Assembly: GCA_017527945.1 (NCBI GenBank)
Contig: JAFXPL010000065.1
Span: forward strand, 1 to 12,702
Origin: Bacteroidales bacterium
GTDB lineage: Bacteria; Bacteroidota; Bacteroidia; Bacteroidales; WCHB1-69
DNA length: 12,702 nt
Direction of reading: 5' to 3'
Shown here: piece after piece, positions 1 through 6,258 of the stretch
Layout of the letters: the number at the start of each line of letters is the position of its first letter
Numbering within the stretch: the stretch's first letter is position 1
Translations under genes and position numbers: made by a program
The notes under the pieces: generated by a model
What the model saw: the letters and a program-made list of their open reading frames with translations, nothing else
Told to the model about the DNA's origin: nothing
Database searches by the model: none

Positions 1-499
1 TTTCCCCTGTTGACAACCCCTCTCTCTCATCACCCCGTGTCGTTGTCGTTTGGGATTGCAAAAATAGTTTTTTTTGTATTCACTGCAACACCCTGACGCA
101 CTTTTTTTCACTTTTTCTGCATTTTCTTTGTAACTCGTTGTCACTCAGTGAAATAAAATTTCATTTTTTGTGTTTCTACCCCCGAAAAACACCCCTTTCC
201 CGCCCTTTTTCCGCCCCTCCGGCACCCCTGACGACGGAAAATTTCGCAGATTTTCGCACTTTCGCTGCAAAAATCGAAATTCTCAAGGCCTTTCAACCCC
301 TATTTTTTTCGAGATTATATGATATTAAATTGATATACAACCATTTACGACAATCAACATTTCGTATATTGCTAACTATCAACATGTTAGACTATTTTTC
401 TTAATACAATGTTATTATATATACAATTAATAAGTATATAGACATGAGAAGACGAATTTAAGAGAAACGATGCTACAAGGTTCAATTGGCATTGGAGAC
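1..499. other. gene-free left flank
   Basis: I see no convincing gene here. The longest open frame (138-404, plus strand) has low-complexity composition, runs through the C-rich tract and has no promoter box in front of it. The region holds a leftward promoter (59-88), two overlapping small palindromes (141-151 and 149-163), a run of C-tracts (179-228) and a very AT-rich stretch (about 300-440) with a nested inverted repeat at 372-390. It ends at the terminator of the tRNA gene. It most likely separates the tRNA from a gene read leftwards off the window. Confidence 0.7.
59..88 (-). promoter_or_regulatory. Bacteroidota-type promoter for a gene off the left edge
   Basis: On the minus strand the -7 octamer TATTTTTG (59-66) is preceded, after a 19-base spacer, by TTG (86-88). 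This matches the Bacteroidota consensus TTTG-N19-TAnnTTTG closely. Transcription would start near position 52 and run leftwards off the window. No start codon or coding frame for the target gene can be confirmed in the 50 bases available. Confidence 0.55.
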
Positions 500-527
500 A
501 AAAAAAACGAGGGTAAAGACCCTCGTT
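500..527 (-). terminator. intrinsic terminator of tRNA-Leu
   Basis: A perfect 9-bp stem (506-514 pairing with 519-527) has a 4-base loop. On the minus strand it is followed by a run of eight T. It begins 11 bases beyond the 3' end of the tRNA, so it is the natural end of a monocistronic tRNA transcript. Confidence 0.85.
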
Positions 528-537
528 CCTCGCTTTG

Positions 538-618
538 TGCGGATGGGGGGACTCGAACCCCCACGGCTTACGCCACCAGATCCTAAGTCTGGCGCGGCTA
601 CCATTACGCCACATCCGC
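538..618 (-). tRNA. tRNA-Leu (anticodon UAG)
   Basis: The minus strand folds as a class II tRNA. The 7-bp acceptor stem pairs 612-618 with 539-545 and the discriminator base A is at 538. The anticodon stem CCAGA/TCTGG closes the 7-base loop CTTAGGA, with anticodon TAG reading CUN leucine codons. A long variable arm and a GGGGG/CCCCC T-stem with loop TTCGAGT are present, and the D-loop contains GG-like TGGTAG. The long variable arm fits leucine. The 3' CCA is not encoded, since the bases after the discriminator read CAA, so it must be added after transcription. The gene has its own promoter (633-640) and terminator and stands alone. Confidence 0.95.
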
Positions 619-632
619 ATTTTTTCGGGCGG

Positions 633-640
633 CAAAGGTA
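633..640 (-). promoter_or_regulatory. -7 box of tRNA-Leu promoter
   Basis: The minus strand reads TACCTTTG, a perfect TAnnTTTG box. The expected start is about 626, giving a leader of roughly 8 bases before the tRNA. The expected -33 position carries TGGC rather than TTTG, so the upstream element is weak. It faces the permease promoter box at 673-680. Confidence 0.65.
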
Positions 641-672
641 CACTTTTTTTCGTTATTTTGCCACCTTTTTAT

Positions 673-680
673 TATTTTTG
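673..680 (+). promoter_or_regulatory. -7 box of permease promoter
   Basis: TATTTTTG matches the Bacteroidota -7 consensus. A partial TTCG lies at 649-652, with a 20-base spacer. With initiation 6-7 bases downstream, the transcript would begin at about 686-687, immediately before the ATG at 689, so the mRNA would be essentially leaderless. Confidence 0.55.
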
Positions 681-688
681 CCGCCGAA

Positions 689-1786
689 ATGAAATTAAGG
701 CAAAACAAGAAAAGAGAAGAGCGCGCGGTATCCTTGTCGGCGCTCACGTGGCAGCGCTTCAAGAGGGAACGCCAGGCGGTCATTTCGCTTGCCTACATCG
801 GCATCGTAGTGATTATCGCCCTTTTGGGCTATATAATCACCCCTGACCACACCCCTTTCTGCAACCACCAGCAATTGGAAATCGCCCTTCAGAAACCGGG
901 CTTCAAAGTACAGCTTTTGGAAATCCAACCCGACCAGCAAGTTGAAAAAGTGAACTTCTTCCATAAGATGCTTTTCGGACAACCCGCAGAATACAAAACT
1001 ATCCCGATAGATTCCTACAGGATGTCCGGCGACTCCGTGACCGTGAGACTGTTTCAGCAGAACTACCACGAGACATACGCGAAATCCCATCTCTCTCCTC
1101 GGATGGTGAAACAGCAGCGATTCCTGCTCGGCACCGACCGCTACGGTCGTGATGTCCTCAGCCAATTGATGATTGGGGCACGCGTGAGCCTTGCCGTCGG
1201 ATTTCTCTCCATTTTCATCGCCCTGTTCATCGGGACACTCGTCGGAGCCGCCGCAGGTTACTTCCGGGGCTGGGTCGATGACGTGCTCACCTTTCTCATC
1301 AATGTGGTGTGGTCCATCCCCACCCTGCTCCTTGTCATCGCCATCAGCTTCGCCCTCGGCAAGGGTTTCTGGAAAATTTTCATTGCCATCGGCCTCACCA
1401 TGTGGGTGGACATTGCCCGCGTCGTGCGCGGACAGTTCCTGAGCTTACGCGAGCAGGATTTCGTAGAGTCCGCAAGAGCATTAGGATACAGTAACTTGCG
1501 AATCATCGTCAAGCACATTCTCCCCAACATCACCGGCACACTCATTGTGATTGCCGCTTCCAATTTCTCGTCAGCCATCCTAATGGAGGCTGGTTTAAGT
1601 TTTCTCGGGCTCGGCGTACAGCCCCCCACCCCGTCGTGGGGCATCATGATGAAGGAGAACTACGCCTGTATCGTCCTCAACAACGCCTATTTAGCCATTG
1701 TGCCTGGCATTGCCATCATGCTGTTGGTACTTTCGTTCATGCTTATCGGCAATGCATTGCGAGATGCCATGGACGTTCGCAACTGA
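689..1786 (+). CDS. DppC/OppC-type ABC transporter permease
   Basis: A 365-residue inner-membrane permease subunit of the di/oligopeptide (or nickel) ABC importer family. Residues 33-51 form a first membrane helix, followed by an extended extracytoplasmic segment to about residue 160. The DppC signature LLGTDRYGRDVLSQ is at 147-160. Further membrane helices lie at about 166-190, 202-222, 228-245, 283-300 and 335-355. The EAA loop that contacts the ATPase is visible at 257-280, with the core SARALGYS and ending HILPN. The partner permease (DppB), the ATPases and the substrate-binding protein are not in the window, so this is an orphan subunit here and its substrate cannot be named. The next gene, rpmH, has its own promoter. 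The start at 689 fits the usual short basic N-terminus and the promoter box just upstream. Confidence 0.9.
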   Translation: MKLRQNKKREERAVSLSALTWQRFKRERQAVISLAYIGIVVIIALLGYIITPDHTPFCNHQQLEIALQKPGFKVQLLEIQPDQQVEKVNFFHKMLFGQPAEYKTIPIDSYRMSGDSVTVRLFQQNYHETYAKSHLSPRMVKQQRFLLGTDRYGRDVLSQLMIGARVSLAVGFLSIFIALFIGTLVGAAAGYFRGWVDDVLTFLINVVWSIPTLLLVIAISFALGKGFWKIFIAIGLTMWVDIARVVRGQFLSLREQDFVESARALGYSNLRIIVKHILPNITGTLIVIAASNFSSAILMEAGLSFLGLGVQPPTPSWGIMMKENYACIVLNNAYLAIVPGIAIMLLVLSFMLIGNALRDAMDVRN

Positions 1787-1894
1787 TCCCGCTGTAAAAA
1801 ACGACACATTCTTCCAAAAAGCGGGCACGTTGCTCCAACAAACGGCCACCCAAAAGAAGCAAAAAAATACATTACAGACGATAGCGACAATCGC

Positions 1895-1919
1895 AAAATC
1901 ATATAACGATCTGATTTTT
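1895..1919 (+). terminator. weak candidate terminator after permease
   Basis: An AT-rich 7-bp stem (AAAATCA at 1895-1901 with TGATTTT at 1912-1918) has a 10-base loop and ends in a short T run. It is about 110 bases after the permease stop and before the rpmH promoter. The low GC content of the stem makes it doubtful. A separate 6-bp GC-rich pairing (1788-1793 with 1820-1825) has no T run. Confidence 0.25.
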
Positions 1920-1991
1920 AGTAATTTGCAATATCATCAAAAACAAGTCGAAATATTTTTCAAAAGTTATCTGTTGAAAACAAAAAAAATG

Positions 1992-1999
1992 TATTTTTG
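1992..1999 (+). promoter_or_regulatory. -7 box of rpmH promoter
   Basis: TATTTTTG lies 38 bases before the rpmH ATG, so initiation near 2006 gives a leader of about 32 bases. A TTG occurs at 1974-1976, but the 15-base spacer is shorter than the usual 19-20, so the -33 element is uncertain. Confidence 0.6.
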
Positions 2000-2037
2000 C
2001 ACCCTCAAAAAAGTAAGTACAAAAAAACAATAATAAT

Positions 2038-2196
2038 ATGAAAAGAACATACCAACCCTCGAACACGAGACGCAGACATAAACACGGGTTCAGAGAGAGA
2101 ATGTCCACCGCCAACGGCCGCAGAGTGCTGGCCGCTCGCAGAGCAAAGGGCAGAAAGAAACTCACCGTGTCTGATGAAAGTCTGGGAAGAAAATAA
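2038..2196 (+). CDS. rpmH: 50S ribosomal protein bL34
   Basis: A 52-residue, strongly basic protein beginning [18 protein letters not shown] and containing the conserved block [18 protein letters not shown]. This is the diagnostic core of bL34, a small component of the large ribosomal subunit near the exit-tunnel region. The C-terminal extension [13 protein letters not shown] is of the kind seen in Bacteroidales bL34. The gene is monocistronic, with its own -7 box upstream and a stem-loop terminator directly downstream. In many bacteria rpmH is followed by rnpA (RNase P protein), but no rnpA is present here. The leader lacks a clear Shine-Dalgarno sequence and is A-rich, as is usual in this phylum. 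Confidence 0.97.
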   Translation: MKRTYQPSNTRRRHKHGFRERMSTANGRRVLAARRAKGRKKLTVSDESLGRK

Positions 2197-2223
2197 TCCA
2201 AAAGGAAAAGGGATTATTGTAGG

Positions 2224-2252
2224 AAAAAGAAGGCGTTGGTCTTCTTTTTTTT
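2224..2252 (+). terminator. intrinsic terminator of rpmH
   Basis: A 9-bp stem pairs AAAAAGAAG (2224-2232) with CTTCTTTTT (2241-2249), extended by G-T and C-G pairs around a GTTG loop. It is followed by further T to 2252. It lies 28 bases after the rpmH stop. Its T tract directly abuts the -7 box of the next gene. Confidence 0.8.
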
Positions 2253-2253
2253 G

Positions 2254-2261
2254 TATTTTCG
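2254..2261 (+). promoter_or_regulatory. probable -7 box of surA-moxR-kinase operon
   Basis: TATTTTCG differs from TAnnTTTG at one position. Initiation near 2268 would leave a leader of about 28 bases before the ATG at 2296. The -33 region would fall inside the stem of the rpmH terminator. Confidence 0.4.
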
Positions 2262-2295
2262 CCATTTTTTTATGTGCGACAAAAAAAAGGACAGA

Positions 2296-3645
2296 ATGAG
2301 AAAAACAATATTGAGTATATTGCTGACTTGCGCGGCCGTTCTAACGTTCGCGCAAGGCGGCGGAGTGCCCATTGACGGCATCGTGGCCGTCATCGGCAAG
2401 TCCATCATCATGCGCTCCGATCTGGAAAAACACTTCAACGACTACAAAACGCAGTTCAAAACTGTAGAGGATCCGGACATGATATACTGCTCCATCCTCG
2501 AAAACCTGGTTTTCACCAAACTGATGGTCAATCAAGCAGAACTCGACAGCATCGAGGTCAGCGACGAAGAGGTGGATTACCGTCTCAACTCCCGTATTTC
2601 GTATTTCCTGCAACAGACCGGCGGCGACGTGAAATACATCGAAAACTATTTCAACAAATCGATGTCTGAAATCAAGAAGGAGATGCGCGAGATGATGTAC
2701 GAACAAGCCCTGACAGAACAGGTGCAGTCAAACATCACAGGCAGCATCACCGTGACCCCGTCGGAGGTGCAACAGTTTGCCTCCAAGATCAACCCCGACA
2801 GCATGCCGATCGTGAGCACCACCTACCAGTTCGGTGAGATTGTGAAGATACCGCCTGTCAGCGACGAGGAAATTGCGGAGGTGCAGTCACGGCTGAACAG
2901 CTACCGCGAGCGCGTTCTTCGCGGGGAGAAGTTCGGAGCCATCGCCCGACTCTACTCCGACGACCCGGGCAGTGCTTCGAAAGGCGGCGACCTCGGCTTC
3001 GTAGAGCGCGGCACGCTGTATCCCGAGTTCGAGGCAGTGGCTTTCAATCTGAAATCCGGCGAGATCTCGCAGGTGGTGAAGACCCAAGCCGGCTACCATA
3101 TCATCCAGATGATCGAACGGCGAGGCGAATCCATCCGCGTGGCGCACATCCTCATCCAGCCGAAACCCTCCACCGATGAGCAGGTGAAAGCCATCACTTA
3201 CTTGGACAGCGTCCGCAAAATCATCATCGATGAAAAACTCACGCTGGAAGAGGCCGCCAAAAAATACTCCGAAGGCAGCACCCGGCTGAACGGCGGCATG
3301 GTGGTGAACCCCTATAACAACTCCTTGTCGTTCGACCGCCAATCGCTCGACGACGCCACCTTCACAACCATCGGGAAACTGATTCCCGGAGAGTTCTCGG
3401 AATGCGTCCCCTTCGTGAACGATGACGGCGTGATGGCCTACCGGTTGATTTATCTGAAAGAAAAAGTGGCCGAACACAGAGCAAACTTGGTGGAAGACTA
3501 CGACATGATCAAAAACGCGGCCCTGGAACAGAAAAAACTGGATGCCATGGAAAAATGGGTTTTAGAGAAAGTAAAAGTGACTAACATCAAAATATCGGAA
3601 CAATATAAATACTGTCCATTCGTTACGAAGTGGCAGATTCCATGA
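2296..3645 (+). CDS. SurA-like periplasmic peptidyl-prolyl isomerase
   Basis: A 449-residue exported chaperone/prolyl isomerase that would help fold outer-membrane proteins in the periplasm. Residues 1-19 form a signal peptide (MRKTILSILL start, probable cleavage after TFA). A helical N-terminal chaperone domain with the motif DGIVAVIGKSIIMRSDLE follows, to about residue 160. Parvulin domain 1 is at about 174-275 and shows GEKFGAIARLYSDDPGSA, GGDLGFV and GYHIIQMIER. A second, more diverged parvulin-like domain at about 281-388 begins RVAHILIQPK and shows YSEGSTRLNGGM. The two-parvulin plan matches SurA. An in-frame ATG at 2272 would place a hydrophilic MCDKKKDR ahead of the signal peptide. 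I prefer 2296, which has a purine-rich AAGGA just upstream. The TGA stop forms the first bases of a 7-bp tandem repeat leading to moxR. Confidence 0.9.
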   Translation: MRKTILSILLTCAAVLTFAQGGGVPIDGIVAVIGKSIIMRSDLEKHFNDYKTQFKTVEDPDMIYCSILENLVFTKLMVNQAELDSIEVSDEEVDYRLNSRISYFLQQTGGDVKYIENYFNKSMSEIKKEMREMMYEQALTEQVQSNITGSITVTPSEVQQFASKINPDSMPIVSTTYQFGEIVKIPPVSDEEIAEVQSRLNSYRERVLRGEKFGAIARLYSDDPGSASKGGDLGFVERGTLYPEFEAVAFNLKSGEISQVVKTQAGYHIIQMIERRGESIRVAHILIQPKPSTDEQVKAITYLDSVRKIIIDEKLTLEEAAKKYSEGSTRLNGGMVVNPYNNSLSFDRQSLDDATFTTIGKLIPGEFSECVPFVNDDGVMAYRLIYLKEKVAEHRANLVEDYDMIKNAALEQKKLDAMEKWVLEKVKVTNIKISEQYKYCPFVTKWQIP

Positions 3646-3684
3646 GAATTGAGAATTGAGAACTGAGAATTTGGAATTAGGAAT
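3643..3684 (+). repeat. 7-bp tandem repeat, six units
   Basis: There are six consecutive 7-bp units: TGAGAAT, TGAGAAT, TGAGAAC, TGAGAAT, TTGGAAT, TAGGAAT. The array starts exactly at the TGA stop codon of the SurA-like gene and fills most of the gap before the MoxR start at 3704. No hairpin or promoter box is visible within it. Confidence 0.85.
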
Positions 3685-3703
3685 TTAAATTGAATACATA
3701 TAT

Positions 3704-4690
3704 ATGGATTTAGAGAAGAAAAACGACATTGAGGCGATAGAGTCTTTTGTGGAGAAATATAAAACCCTTCGGCAGGAGATTGCCAAGGTGATTGTGGGTC
3801 AAGACGATGTGGTGAAAAACGTGTTGATGGCGATGTTCAGCCGGAGCCACGCATTGCTCATCGGTGTCCCTGGACTTGCCAAGACATTGATGATCACAAC
3901 AATAGCGAAAGCAGTGGACATGTCTTACAATCGTATCCAATTCACACCTGATCTGATGCCGTCCGACATCATGGGTGCGGAAATTCTGGATGACAACCGG
4001 AACTTCAAATTTGTGAAGGGTCCGATTTTCGCGAACATCGTGCTGGCCGACGAGATCAACCGTACGCCCCCGAAAACGCAATCGGCGCTGTTGGAGGCGA
4101 TGCAGGAGCGTTCGGTGAGTATGAACGGTACCACCTACGACCTCCCGAACCCGTTCTTTGTTTTGGCCACGCAAAACCCCATCGAGCAAGAAGGCACATA
4201 TCCGCTGCCCGAGGCCCAGCAGGACCGATTCATGTTCAACATCATGCTGGACTATCCCTCCAAGACTGAGGAAGTGGAGATTGTGAAGCGTACCATCCAC
4301 GGCGACATGGTGGAGCCGCAACGCGTACTGACGGTCGAAGAAATCGTTTTCTACCAGAAGCTGCTGCAGAAAATCCCGATTCCGGAGAACGTCTATCGCT
4401 ATGCCGTGAACCTCTCCACGTTGACCCGCCCGGGCACGTCGCAGGCGCATCCATGGGCCAACGACTACCTCTCCTGGGGTGCCGGTCCGCGCGCCTCGCA
4501 GTTCCTCATCATCGGCGCCCGCACGCATGCCGTGCTCAACGGCAAGTATTCGCCAGACATTGAGGACGTTCGCGCCGTGGCCTACAACATCTTGCGCCAC
4601 AGAATCATCAAGAACTACAAAGCGGAAGCCGAAGGCATCACGATTGAGCAAATCATCGACAAGCTGTTGACGGCCGCCGACACCCAATAG
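3704..4690 (+). CDS. MoxR-family AAA+ ATPase
   Basis: A 328-residue cytoplasmic AAA+ ATPase of the MoxR group. These proteins act as chaperone-like remodelers, often with von Willebrand factor A domain partners. Visible motifs are Walker A GVPGLAKT (54-61), Walker B NIVLADE (111-117), sensor 1 LATQN (154-158), the EAQQDRF arginine motif (170-176) and the sensor 2 GAGPRAS segment in the C-terminal lid domain. Length and motif order are complete for the family. The gene follows the SurA-like gene by 58 bases of tandem repeat and precedes the histidine kinase by only 3 bases, which suggests co-transcription. The usual MoxR companions (DUF58 and VWA-domain Bat proteins) are not present, so its remodelling target is unknown. 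Confidence 0.93.
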   Translation: MDLEKKNDIEAIESFVEKYKTLRQEIAKVIVGQDDVVKNVLMAMFSRSHALLIGVPGLAKTLMITTIAKAVDMSYNRIQFTPDLMPSDIMGAEILDDNRNFKFVKGPIFANIVLADEINRTPPKTQSALLEAMQERSVSMNGTTYDLPNPFFVLATQNPIEQEGTYPLPEAQQDRFMFNIMLDYPSKTEEVEIVKRTIHGDMVEPQRVLTVEEIVFYQKLLQKIPIPENVYRYAVNLSTLTRPGTSQAHPWANDYLSWGAGPRASQFLIIGARTHAVLNGKYSPDIEDVRAVAYNILRHRIIKNYKAEAEGITIEQIIDKLLTAADTQ

Positions 4691-4693
4691 GCG

Positions 4694-6199
4694 ATGAACA
4701 GACTGCGACAACCATTCTGGAAGTGGCTTCTTTTTGCCTCCGCCGCCGTGATTTTCGCGGTCATCATCATCTATTCCAACAAACTGATCCGCAAAATCGC
4801 CGATGAGGAGCGCCAGCGCATTGAAATCTGGGCCGGCGCCATCACCTACAAAACGCAAATCATCAACGAAACCGAGCGATTCTTTGACTCCATCCGCATT
4901 GAAGAGGGCAACCAAGCAACTATTTTCGCCAAAGCCGTGAAAAAAGTTGCGGAAGCATCTCTATATGAGGATATTACATTCTACCAAGACATTATCTCCG
5001 CCAACAAGACCGTACCGACCATCATTGCCAGTCGGCATGGCGACATTGACGCAGCCATCAATCTGCCCGACAGCATCATCAACATGCGCAATGTCAGCGA
5101 ATTGGGAAGCAAACTCAACGAATTTGACAGCCTAAAGCTCCCCTACTACCACCGCGATTACGTGATGGTCTATTACAAGAACTCGCACATTTACGGAGAT
5201 TTTCGGGAAATGATTGACAATCTTCTGGAGTCATTCTTCGAGGAGACGGTCATCAATTCCGCATCAGTACCGGTGATCATCACCGACAGTACCCAAATCA
5301 ATGTCATCGCAGCGGGTAACATCGACTCCGCCGTCATCAAAGCGCCGTTCAAGGTAAACGCACGGTTGGAGAAGATGCGCGAAGAGAATGAGCCCATCGT
5401 GTTAGACTGGCTGGACCGCGGGAAATGTTATGTTTTCTACGAGGAGTCGTCAGTGCTGAAACAGCTACGCCTGTTCCCCTACATCCAATACGGCATCATC
5501 TTTGTTTTCGTACTAATTGCGTACCTGCTGTTCAGCGTCACCCGGAGGGCCGAGGAGAACCGCGTCTGGGTGGGCATGTCGAAGGAAACGGCACACCAGT
5601 TAGGCACACCCATCTCCTCGCTGATGGCCTGGACGGAGCTGTTGAAAGAGATGCCCGTTGATCAGTCCATTCCTCAGGAAATCGGCAAAGATGTGCATCG
5701 TTTGGAAACCATTGCGCAGCGATTTTCGAAAATCGGATCCGTTCCCGTATTGGAGAGCACTGACATCGTCCCTATTATCGAAGATTTCACTGGCTATCTG
5801 CAGACCCGCATTTCTTCTATGGTGCGCATACACTTCGAGAAGCCTGACCATCCCGTCGTACTGCCGCTCAATAAGCAGCTTTTCGAGTGGGTCATTGAAA
5901 ACTTGTGCAAAAATTCGGCTGACGCCATGAACGGAAAAGGCGACATCACCGTCACCATCAGCGAAGAAAAGAACAAAGTGTATGTGGATGTAACCGACAC
6001 GGGGAAGGGGATCCCGCCCAAGATGCAACGACGGATATTCTCCCCAGGCTACACTTCCAAGAGCCGGGGATGGGGCTTGGGACTGACCTTAGCCAAGCGC
6101 ATCATCAACAACTACCACAAAGGTAAACTGTTCGTGAAATCCTCCGTCATCGACCAAGGGACCACAATGCGCATCCAACTGCGCACCGGCCGGCAATAA
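4694..6199 (+). CDS. membrane sensor histidine kinase
   Basis: A 501-residue two-component sensor kinase. The first membrane helix is at about 11-27. An extracytoplasmic sensor region (about 30-260) without a fold I recognise follows, then a second helix at about 264-281. The H-box reads MSKETAHQLGTPISS with the phospho-acceptor His301. The ATPase domain shows the N-box IENLCKNSADAM (401-412), G1 DTGKGIP (435-441), the F-box around RRIFSPGYTSKSRGWG and G2 GLGL (461-464). All catalytic motifs look intact. It starts 3 bases after moxR, so the two are almost certainly translated from one mRNA. No response regulator lies beside it, so its partner is unknown. The position after a SurA-like chaperone suggests, by inference only, that it senses envelope state. 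Confidence 0.93.
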   Translation: MNRLRQPFWKWLLFASAAVIFAVIIIYSNKLIRKIADEERQRIEIWAGAITYKTQIINETERFFDSIRIEEGNQATIFAKAVKKVAEASLYEDITFYQDIISANKTVPTIIASRHGDIDAAINLPDSIINMRNVSELGSKLNEFDSLKLPYYHRDYVMVYYKNSHIYGDFREMIDNLLESFFEETVINSASVPVIITDSTQINVIAAGNIDSAVIKAPFKVNARLEKMREENEPIVLDWLDRGKCYVFYEESSVLKQLRLFPYIQYGIIFVFVLIAYLLFSVTRRAEENRVWVGMSKETAHQLGTPISSLMAWTELLKEMPVDQSIPQEIGKDVHRLETIAQRFSKIGSVPVLESTDIVPIIEDFTGYLQTRISSMVRIHFEKPDHPVVLPLNKQLFEWVIENLCKNSADAMNGKGDITVTISEEKNKVYVDVTDTGKGIPPKMQRRIFSPGYTSKSRGWGLGLTLAKRIINNYHKGKLFVKSSVIDQGTTMRIQLRTGRQ

Positions 6200-6215
6200 A
6201 ACCCTGACTAAGCCA

Positions 6216-6252
6216 AAGTCACTTGTCTAAGTCACTTGTCTAAGTCTAAGTC
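6216..6252. repeat. short tandem repeat between convergent genes
   Basis: The 13-bp unit AAGTCACTTGTCT occurs twice in exact tandem (6216-6228 and 6229-6241), followed by AAGTCT and AAGTC. Read on the minus strand, it begins 6 bases after the stop of the lipoprotein gene as GACTTA, GACTTA, GACAAGT, GACTTA, GACAAGT. It fills the space between the kinase stop and the lipoprotein stop. No conventional terminator is present here. Confidence 0.85.
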
Positions 6253-6258
6253 AATCAT

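Noticed and set aside
138..404. 88-codon open frame on the plus strand
   Set aside because: It runs through the C-rich and AT-rich spacer, has low-complexity composition, no promoter box or ribosome site and no recognisable motif.
538..618. tRNA gene as an integration site for a mobile element
   Set aside because: No integrase, no repeated 3' tRNA fragment and no composition shift were seen on either side.
1788..1825. Hairpin CCCGCT/AGCGGG as a permease terminator
   Set aside because: The 26-base loop and lack of a T run make it unlikely to terminate transcription.
2887..3477. 196-codon minus-strand open frame opposite the SurA-like gene
   Set aside because: Antisense shadow of the parvulin domains. 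No promoter box was found upstream on that strand.
3710..4915. 401-codon minus-strand open frame opposite moxR
   Set aside because: It is the antisense shadow of a gene with complete AAA+ motifs. Its translation is biased in composition and matches no family I recognise.
6216..6252. Possible CRISPR-like array
   Set aside because: The units are 6-13 bp and contiguous, with no unique spacers and no cas genes nearby.
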